Shown: positions 28,339-34,649 of the stretch, in pieces
Layout: every line of letters begins with the position of its first letter
Numbering within the stretch: position 1 is the stretch's first letter
NCBI GenBank assembly: GCA_937876695.1
Contig: CALFHW010000068.1
Location: forward strand, 1 to 34,649
Direction: 5' to 3'
From: an uncultured bacterium
Lineage (GTDB): Bacteria; Patescibacteriota; Dojkabacteria; CALFHW01
Length of the DNA stretch: 34,649 nucleotides
The notes under the pieces: model-generated
Told to the model about the DNA's origin: nothing
What the model saw: only the letters and a program-made list of their open reading frames with translations
The model's database searches: none
Made by a program: the position numbers and the translations under genes

Positions 28339-30453
28339 CTAATCTTGTGAACTACTCCTACGTCCATGGTGCCTGACAAGACCTTTATCACTAAAGAAGT
28401 ATTGCAAGGTTCTGATACTGCGCATTCTTCTATAGACAGCATTTGGATTTATTCCCATCTTTTGGGCAGTGGCTTGATAACTATTTCCGGTAGCCACTAG
28501 CTCTAGCATCCTGATAACCTGGTCGGAATCAAAATTATCACCCGTATACTGAGCTTTAAACTGATCATGCAGATTCACATCTTCGCTTTTCAAGATCTCT
28601 CTTACCTTTTCCAAAACCACCAGAGCACTCTGTGTTCTTATCTCGCTTGTTCGAGCAGAGTCTCTATCGCTATTTAGGATAATTGCCATTCTTACTCGAT
28701 AGCTATTTTCGAATATTTTGCCCTTTTTAACCAGGTCAGGTATATCATCAGCAACACCTAGTTCTTTGGCATGCTCAATAAAATAATCTGTAACTTTACC
28801 CTTCGCATTTTTGTATAGATAGTAGAACAAAAATAGTAGTTCATATGGAGTTGCCCTGTCTTCATATTGAGATAAATAAGCTTCATATAATCCCCTTTCC
28901 GCTATATCTCTATTTGCTTTCATAGCAAGATATGGATCATCTGTATGACGCCAATTTTGGTAGTACTCGGACTTCATCAATATCTCTTCCCCTTCCGGGT
29001 CATGTTCAATTTCTTCCCTCATAATTTTTAGAACTAAGGAAACCTTCTCTTTGGATATGTCAAATTTATCCGCGATATATTCATTGACTGGGCTATCTTT
29101 CATATAGACATCTGTACCAGGTAATTCATCGCAGATTCCTCGGGTTAATTCTCTTCTACGCAATAGCATTTCAATCCTGCCATTTAGTATAGCCTGAGCA
29201 GCCATTTCCAAATTGTCTATCAGCAATTCATTTATGTTTGCTTCTACACCCATTACCTGCCTCGAGAGAGTATGCGGCGAATTCGATATGGCAAGCTGAC
29301 TAATATCTAATAGCTCAGGAGTTGCTGTGTTTTGTGCTATAAATTCACTGACTATCTGCTGGGTGTAGCCTAGAACTATCAGTTTCTTGCCAATTGCGCT
29401 AATCCTGCCCCGGTGTCCGAGGGGAAGGCCCATAATTTGCTGGCCCAGCTCGCTCCATAAAATGTCAATCCTCAACTTTAGCAAGTTATATAGTTGTAAT
29501 GACCTCACATTCTGCCCAACAACATACGACTTTTCTTCCTGAGGAGAACGGCCATCTAAACGGTGTCTAAGTATTGCAGATATCTGTTCAAGTTGTTGAT
29601 TCATACTCCTTGCCGATCCGTCCGTAACTTTATAACCTGTAAAGGCAGCGACTTCAGTCCCCACCCACCTCTTGTCTGATATGATATTTCCATTATCAAC
29701 TTTTAAGCCATAGAATCTCTCCAACACTTGCCTGTAAGTCAAATTGAATTCTTCAATGTTTATAACCCCATCACCATTTCTAATTGCATCCAATATCCAA
29801 CTTCTTGACTCAGCAGTCATGTTATAAGGGTTTACCATTGGGGTATACAATACTTGCTGTGCAGTTTTACACATTCCTTCAAACTCGTCCTGAATGTCTT
29901 CATAGTTTAGTCTTTGACTTAGCTTTCCGACAAGGTTCTCTCTTACATCTGTATCTGTAAGAGCAAGCGCAATTAAATTGATCTCGTAGTCCACCAGCCA
30001 AGAGATCGTTTCGTCATCTTGTTTCTCAACGGCCAGATAGTTATCGGCAATACCAGTAGTGAGAATTGTGTGACTACGTCCAGTCAATTCCGCCACTGCC
30101 TGCCAAATAGCGACAGTTAATTCTGTGTGTGGAGGTATTGGGGCAAGCTCCGATTTGTTATTACGTGGGAATAAGGTTATTACACTTTCTAGCAACTTAA
30201 TGACTGACCTATTCTTCGCATCAAGTCCTTTTTTATCTTCATAACCAAAATGCTCTGCTAATGAATCTCTAGTAGAATTTGGATCTTTAAGGTAGTTAAG
30301 GAAGGTGCCGAGTTTGCTTCCCGATTGCCTTGCTAGATTAATCTTTGTGATCTCAAATGGCACTGGCATTAGTATGTCGGGCAGCTCCGGGTAAACGCCC
30401 ACGGTCTCCCTCATACCCTCAATTACTGTTTTACTACGTTCTTTCTCTACCAT
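28339..30453 (-). CDS. Large helical protein with C-terminal HTH, function unknown
   Basis: Not recognised. About 705 residues from ATG 30453 (TTG 30468 is an alternative). The protein is predicted mainly alpha-helical by composition, with no membrane segment. The N-terminal part includes a segment SLAEHFGYEDKKGLDAKNRSV that could be a winged or HTH domain. The C-terminal end (about 640-690) has an HTH-like SYQATAQKMGINPNAVYRRMRS, like sigma-70 region 4 or a LuxR/Xre-type helix. A regulator or DNA/RNA-binding scaffold is plausible. It lies 120 bases downstream of rpsG on the same strand, in the position where fusA often follows rpsG, and converges on rnpA. Confidence 0.65.
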   Translation of the reverse strand: MVEKERSKTVIEGMRETVGVYPELPDILMPVPFEITKINLARQSGSKLGTFLNYLKDPNSTRDSLAEHFGYEDKKGLDAKNRSVIKLLESVITLFPRNNKSELAPIPPHTELTVAIWQAVAELTGRSHTILTTGIADNYLAVEKQDDETISWLVDYEINLIALALTDTDVRENLVGKLSQRLNYEDIQDEFEGMCKTAQQVLYTPMVNPYNMTAESRSWILDAIRNGDGVINIEEFNLTYRQVLERFYGLKVDNGNIISDKRWVGTEVAAFTGYKVTDGSARSMNQQLEQISAILRHRLDGRSPQEEKSYVVGQNVRSLQLYNLLKLRIDILWSELGQQIMGLPLGHRGRISAIGKKLIVLGYTQQIVSEFIAQNTATPELLDISQLAISNSPHTLSRQVMGVEANINELLIDNLEMAAQAILNGRIEMLLRRRELTRGICDELPGTDVYMKDSPVNEYIADKFDISKEKVSLVLKIMREEIEHDPEGEEILMKSEYYQNWRHTDDPYLAMKANRDIAERGLYEAYLSQYEDRATPYELLFLFYYLYKNAKGKVTDYFIEHAKELGVADDIPDLVKKGKIFENSYRVRMAIILNSDRDSARTSEIRTQSALVVLEKVREILKSEDVNLHDQFKAQYTGDNFDSDQVIRMLELVATGNSYQATAQKMGINPNAVYRRMRSIRTLQYFFSDKGLVRHHGRRSSSQD

Positions 30454-30588
30454 ACCAACCGTATGCAAATTATCTGCCTAAAGTTTCAAAACTACCCAAA
30501 ATATGGCATTTCTTCCACATATAAGTCCGAATAGTTAACTAAACGCTAGTTAGAAATGATGAATTTTAGGTATTTGGCAGTCAAAACC

Positions 30589-31137
30589 CTACGCAAACTG
30601 AGCGAAGGCGCGGTTGGCTTCAGCCATCTTCTGGGTGTCTTCCTTCTTCTTGACTGCAGAACCCTCACCTTTGAATGCCTGCTCGATCTCGTGTCTGAGC
30701 GCTTGAGCAAAATCAGTAGCCTTGCGACCGTCTCTTGCAGCAGAAAGGATCCAGCGCATGGCTAGAGCCTGTTGTCTATCTGGTGAAACTGGAACTGGTA
30801 CTTGGTAGTTGGCACCGCCGATTCTGCGTGATCTAATCTCCAGTGTAGGTTTGATGTTGTTTAGGGCGACCTCAAAGACGCTTAAAGGTGTCAGTTTGGT
30901 AGCTTCTGGTTTGTCAGCGGCTCCAGCCTTGCCTTTGCCCTCTGCAGATGCCTTTTCTTCCTTCACATTTGGCTTTAAGGCCTTGAGATCGATGCCTTCC
31001 AATGCGCGGTAAACAAGGTCAGTAGCCACGTGCTTTTTGCCATCTAGCATTACGTAATTAATAAAACTAGATACTACCTGACTATTGTACTTAGAGTCTG
31101 GTGTTACTACTCTCTTTTTTGCTTGTTTACCTCTCAT
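30589..31137 (-). CDS. rpsG: Ribosomal protein uS7
   Basis: This 182-residue protein matches S7: FINYVMLDGKKHVATDLVYRALE, then IRSRRIGGANYQVPVPV, ALAMRWILSAARDGR and SAVKKKEDTQKMAEANRAFAQF. It binds 16S rRNA in the head and contacts the E site and mRNA exit. It carries a roughly 30-residue Lys/Ala/Gly-rich insertion (about residues 52-83, with KASAEGKGKAGAADKPEA) that ordinary 156-residue S7 proteins lack. It is downstream of rpsL in the str-type operon, with a 42-base gap and no clear ribosome site. Confidence 0.97.
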   Translation of the reverse strand: MRGKQAKKRVVTPDSKYNSQVVSSFINYVMLDGKKHVATDLVYRALEGIDLKALKPNVKEEKASAEGKGKAGAADKPEATKLTPLSVFEVALNNIKPTLEIRSRRIGGANYQVPVPVSPDRQQALAMRWILSAARDGRKATDFAQALRHEIEQAFKGEGSAVKKKEDTQKMAEANRAFAQFA

Positions 31138-31179
31138 TGGTTTGCTTCTAAATAATTGCTAAATATTTTATTCTACTGA

Positions 31180-31632
31180 TTAATTCTTACTCTTGGGCTT
31201 CTTCGCACCGTATCTCGATCTGGACTGCATACGACCTTCAACTCCACTAGTATCGTACTTACCTCTCACAACCTGATATCTTACTCCAGGTAGGTCGGGC
31301 TTCTTACCGGCTCTAACCAAGACTACTGAGTGCTCTTGCAAGTTATGGCCGACTCCTGGGATGTAGGCTGTGATTTCCTGTTTATTGGACAATCTCACCC
31401 TAGTTACCTTACGCAAAGCGGAGTTAGGTTTCTTAGGTGTTCTAGTGAACACGCTTAAGCATACACCTCTCCTGACAGGGTTAGCCTTTCTAAAGAACTT
31501 ATTTCGGATGCTGTTGAAATTGAAATGCAGCGCCTTGTATTTAGTTCTAGCTGAAAAAGTAAGTCCCTTAAATCTAATGGTACCTCTCTTCTTCTTCCTA
31601 CCTTGTCTTACTATTTGCGATATTCTTGCCAT
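31180..31632 (-). CDS. rpsL: Ribosomal protein uS12
   Basis: This 150-residue protein has the S12 decoding-center motifs [11 protein letters not shown] (streptomycin-related Lys) and [15 protein letters not shown], then [15 protein letters not shown], in which the Asp corresponds to the methylthiolated Asp88 site. Between the basic N-terminus (QGRKKKRG) and RRGVC it has about 24 extra residues (about 19-44). The protein tunes decoding fidelity in the A site. It follows rpoC by 28 bases; no strong Shine-Dalgarno is visible, and an AT-rich TATAAT-like stretch lies in the gap. Confidence 0.98.
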   Translation of the reverse strand: MARISQIVRQGRKKKRGTIRFKGLTFSARTKYKALHFNFNSIRNKFFRKANPVRRGVCLSVFTRTPKKPNSALRKVTRVRLSNKQEITAYIPGVGHNLQEHSVVLVRAGKKPDLPGVRYQVVRGKYDTSGVEGRMQSRSRYGAKKPKSKN

Positions 31633-31660
31633 AAATTACTTAATTAATTATATTTAAAAG

Positions 31661-34649
31661 TTACACTACTTCCTTACCTAAAGGTACGGGTCTGCCGATT
31701 ATAACATTTTCTTTCAATCCACTCAAAGTGTCTATCTTACCAATTATCGAGGCATCGGTCAAAACTCTGACCTGATCCTGGAAGGAAGCAGCTGATAAGA
31801 AGCTCTCAGTGCGCAATGAGGCGTTTGATAGGCCCATCAACTGTCTGGTGGAAACTACCTTTTTCTTGCCCTCAGATTCTAGTTTTTCGTTGACCTTAGT
31901 GACCAAAATATGGTCCATATAGTCGCCAGGCAGGTGTCCACTCTCTCCTGGATCCTGTACCAACATGAATCTGCTCATCTGCCTTACTGCAACTTCCACA
32001 TGCTTATCATCGATACCGATACCCTGGACACCGTAGGTAGCCTGGATATTGTCGATAATATACTGCTGTGCGGCATACAGATCTCGCAGTGCCATTAGCT
32101 CCTTTGGATCGATAGAACCCATAGTCAACTGCGCACCCTTGGCAACCTTTTCGCCATTCTTGACTAGAAGTTGTCCAACAGCTGCAATCTCGTATGAGAC
32201 TTGGTCATTGACCTCGCTCTCGAATAGAAGCTGATCGCCCTTGCGGGTAGCAGTTCCAGAAGCTTCAGCCTTAACTTCGATACCTTCAGCATCGATGAAT
32301 AAGGTAGCACCGGCTTTGACCTGTTTTTGCTTGTTGGTGATAACCTGCTGTACCTCCTTGACGTCGTATTCCTGCTTGAATTTCGACTTGTTAGTAACTA
32401 CTACGTGTACTAGACCGGTCTTTTCATCCTCAATTACCTCAACTGTACCTGGAATTTCAGCTAGAACAGCCTTTCCTTTTGGTGTTCTGGCCTCGAAAAG
32501 CTCCTCCACACGAGGTAAACCTTGTGTGATGTCAGCCACTGTTGCACTTCCTGATCTATGCTTGGCGTGTAGTGTTAGCTGAGTTGAAGCCTCTCCCATC
32601 GCTTGAGCAGCGATGACTCCGGCGGCAATTCCGAGCTCTACTTTACGCTTAGTACCTAAGTTGTAGCCGTAGCATTTGGCGCAAACACCCATGTCAGCCT
32701 TGCATGATAGCACTGAACGCACGTTTACCTCAAGAACGCTCTCTTCAGCTGCAATCAACTCTGCTAGCTCTGAAGTGATTTCCTCTCCAGCAGCTACGAT
32801 TTGCTGGCCCTTGCCGTCTACTACTGCCTCAGCAGCCCATCTACCAGTGATTCTATCAGAGTAGTCGATTCTACGATCGTCAGATTTTCGTAGCCATACG
32901 CCCTTAGTTGTTCCACAATCCTCTTGTCTGGTGATTACATCTTGAGCTACGTCTACTAGTTTTCTAGTTAGGTAACCGGATTCTGCTGTCTTCAAGGCGA
33001 CGTCAGCCAGAGCTTTTCTAGTTCCACGTGCTGCCACGAAGTACTCTAGTGTAGAAAGACCCTTCTTGTAATTGGAGCGCAATGGAAGCTCAACGATATG
33101 ACCAGCTGGGTCGATAATCAAACCTCTAACTCCAGAGATCTGTCTAAGTGGGTTCTCCACTGGGGCAGCGCCTGACTCGTTAAGTTTGACTAGGTTATTT
33201 GGGTTCTTCTGATACTCTTCCCAAGTAACTACAGCCACCTCGTCTAAAATCGACAACCATGCCTCTTCAAATAGCTTTCTTCTCTCAGCTTCGGTCAATA
33301 GGCCTGACTCGTAGAAACCAGCAAGCTCAGTCTCTTTGGCGGTAACCTTTTCAAGCAGTCCCTCGATCTTACTACTGATTACGAAGTCATCCATTCCGAT
33401 TGAGAAACCTGAGGCTGTGGCGTATTTGAATCCAAGGACCTCTACCTCATCAAGGAAAGTGATAGCTGCTTTGGTGCCGAACTTATCCAAGATATTGGCT
33501 GAAATTTTGGCGATACCCTTTTTGTTTAGCTCTTGATTGACGAACTTATACCCTTCTGGCAAGGCGGTATTGAAGATTACTCTACCAACTGTAGTTCTCT
33601 CTACTTTATCGCCAATTAGCACATAAACTTCCTCTCTTAGGCCGATTTCGCCAGCATTTAGCGCGCCGATCGCTCGCTCTTCGCTGTCGAAGGCTCTGCT
33701 TGGAGCAGCTTCAACTTCGTTGACACCGGTTAGGAAGAATACGCCATAAGCCATGTCCTTCTCGGTATTGATAACTGGTTTGCCGTCTGCCATAAGTAGG
33801 ATATTTGAGTCGGCAAACATGTGCTCTTTGACTTCCTCGATAGCTTTCTGAGAAAGAGGTACGTGCACAGCCATCTGGTCACCGTCGAAGTCAGCATTGA
33901 AGCCCTTACATACCAATGGGTGAAGTCTGATAGCGTTTCCTTCGATTAGAACCGGATAGAAAGCCTGGATACCTTGTTTATGCAGTGTAGGCGCACGGTT
34001 TAGAAGCACTGGTCTACCGTCGATTACCTTTTCTAGAATGTCCCAAACTTCGTCAGATTTCTCCTCAAAGAAGTTTTTGGCGCTTTTGATATTGGCAGCC
34101 AGACCCTTAGAGATGATCTCGTGCATCACAAATGGCTTGAATAGCTCAAGTGCCATAGTTTTAGGCAAACCGCACTGGTTTACAGATAACTCTGGACCAG
34201 TGATGATCACAGATCTACCAGAGAAATCAACACGTTTACCTAGTAAGTTCTGTCTGAAACGTCCTTGTTTACCACGAAGCATGTCAGAAAGTGACTTGTA
34301 AGGCTGCAGTCTTGAGTTCTGCACTGGAGTACCTGGCCTATGCGAGTTGTCGATAAGTGCGTCCACTGACTCTTGCAGCATACGTTTCTCGTTGCGCAAG
34401 ATGATTTCTGGCGCGCCCAAGTCGATAAGTCTCTTAAGACGGTTATTTCTATTGATAACTCTTCTGTAGAGGTCATTTAGATCCGAAGTAGCAAATCTAC
34501 CTCCAGGAAGCTGGATAATTGGCCTTAGATCTGGTGGCAATACTGGTAGGAAGTCGATAATCACCCAACTTGGGTCGATTCCGGCCTGCTGCATTCCTTC
34601 AAAAACTCTAAGTCTCTGAATCAATTTCTTGACTCTAAGCTGAGATTTG
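31661..34649 (-). CDS. rpoC: RNA polymerase subunit beta' (partial at right edge)
   Basis: The frame is open to the window end, so the N-terminal part (perhaps 220-250 residues) is outside. About 995 residues are visible, from KKLIQRLRVFEGM to the stop at 31661. The catalytic loop NADFDGDQMAVH, with three Asp that bind Mg2+, is at about 33870-33900. The second zinc site uses a Cys in QEDCGTTKG plus SCKADMGVCAKC. The active-site neighbourhood VDFSGRSVIITGP and the C-terminal LSAASFQDQVRVLTDA are typical. It is the first visible gene of the rpoC-rpsL-rpsG unit; rpoB should lie upstream on minus. Confidence 0.98.
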   Translation of the reverse strand, partial: KSQLRVKKLIQRLRVFEGMQQAGIDPSWVIIDFLPVLPPDLRPIIQLPGGRFATSDLNDLYRRVINRNNRLKRLIDLGAPEIILRNEKRMLQESVDALIDNSHRPGTPVQNSRLQPYKSLSDMLRGKQGRFRQNLLGKRVDFSGRSVIITGPELSVNQCGLPKTMALELFKPFVMHEIISKGLAANIKSAKNFFEEKSDEVWDILEKVIDGRPVLLNRAPTLHKQGIQAFYPVLIEGNAIRLHPLVCKGFNADFDGDQMAVHVPLSQKAIEEVKEHMFADSNILLMADGKPVINTEKDMAYGVFFLTGVNEVEAAPSRAFDSEERAIGALNAGEIGLREEVYVLIGDKVERTTVGRVIFNTALPEGYKFVNQELNKKGIAKISANILDKFGTKAAITFLDEVEVLGFKYATASGFSIGMDDFVISSKIEGLLEKVTAKETELAGFYESGLLTEAERRKLFEEAWLSILDEVAVVTWEEYQKNPNNLVKLNESGAAPVENPLRQISGVRGLIIDPAGHIVELPLRSNYKKGLSTLEYFVAARGTRKALADVALKTAESGYLTRKLVDVAQDVITRQEDCGTTKGVWLRKSDDRRIDYSDRITGRWAAEAVVDGKGQQIVAAGEEITSELAELIAAEESVLEVNVRSVLSCKADMGVCAKCYGYNLGTKRKVELGIAAGVIAAQAMGEASTQLTLHAKHRSGSATVADITQGLPRVEELFEARTPKGKAVLAEIPGTVEVIEDEKTGLVHVVVTNKSKFKQEYDVKEVQQVITNKQKQVKAGATLFIDAEGIEVKAEASGTATRKGDQLLFESEVNDQVSYEIAAVGQLLVKNGEKVAKGAQLTMGSIDPKELMALRDLYAAQQYIIDNIQATYGVQGIGIDDKHVEVAVRQMSRFMLVQDPGESGHLPGDYMDHILVTKVNEKLESEGKKKVVSTRQLMGLSNASLRTESFLSAASFQDQVRVLTDASIIGKIDTLSGLKENVIIGRPVPLGKEVV

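Noticed and set aside
1..34649. Alternative genetic code with TGA as Gly or Trp
   Set aside because: TGA ends several complete genes, and none of the conserved genes (valS, metG, rpoC, rps genes) has an in-frame TGA.
1..34649. tRNA genes and CRISPR arrays
   Set aside because: Apart from the tmRNA I saw no T-arm with a matching acceptor stem, and no regularly spaced repeat series.

Overview
The window looks like a chromosomal segment of a streamlined Candidate Phyla Radiation (Patescibacteria) type bacterium. It uses the standard bacterial code, since TGA ends many complete genes (positions 585, 1397, 7337, 10657, 16899). The CPR placement is inference. It rests on divergent housekeeping proteins with lineage-specific insertions (S7, S12, ValRS, MetRS, RnpA), many unrecognised membrane-anchored proteins and scarce Shine-Dalgarno sequences. 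A phylum cannot be fixed by eye; Saccharibacteria-like is one possibility.

Layout. 1-1397: end of a polytopic GT-C type glycosyltransferase-like protein overlapping a GT11 (fucosyltransferase-like) gene, i.e. surface glycan synthesis. 1398-6526: accessory genes, with an unknown protein on + converging on a minus-strand series (DUF4352-like and Ltp surface proteins, two unknowns, a GNAT fusion, a Nudix hydrolase). 6560-9916: a HAD phosphatase and a ROK sugar kinase, each preceded by a copy of a 73-bp direct repeat, then an HD hydrolase and a SAM methyltransferase. 10046-12055: an RHH/RelE-type toxin-antitoxin pair, a decayed copy of the HD gene's 3' end, a Cys-rich anchored protein and an AbiU2-like HEPN protein. 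12117-12573: tmRNA (ssrA) on minus, with an unusually long predicted tag. 12603-19658: comF diverging from valS, then a large secreted M23 peptidase. 19668-27576: minus-strand genes for a YqhD-like alcohol dehydrogenase, TatD nuclease, metG, a membrane protein, a DsbA-like oxidoreductase, an Nfo-like TIM-barrel protein and an anchored exported protein. 27667-28317: rpmH-rnpA. 28339-34649: a minus-strand str-type operon rpoC (partial)-rpsL-rpsG, followed by a 705-residue unknown protein where fusA is often found.

The most striking points are: (1) ValRS carries a complete-looking RBBP9/YdeN-type serine hydrolase domain, with a visible Ser-Asp-His set, between its catalytic-core segments; (2) the DsbA-like protein appears circularly permuted, with the cis-Pro half before the CPYC half; (3) at least nine genes have a -10 box whose spacing puts the transcription start on or next to the start codon, suggesting widespread leaderless mRNAs; (4) the tmRNA encodes a predicted 35-residue tag behind a simple CUUG hairpin; (5) there are 73-bp repeats and a gene-fragment duplication in the accessory region.

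Functionally, the window combines translation and RNA processing (rpoC, rpsL, rpsG, rpmH, rnpA, valS, metG, ssrA), translation-directed toxins close to the ribosome-rescue RNA, and an exported set (DsbA-like enzyme, Cys-rich anchored protein, Cys-containing M23 peptidase) consistent with disulfide formation outside the cytoplasm.
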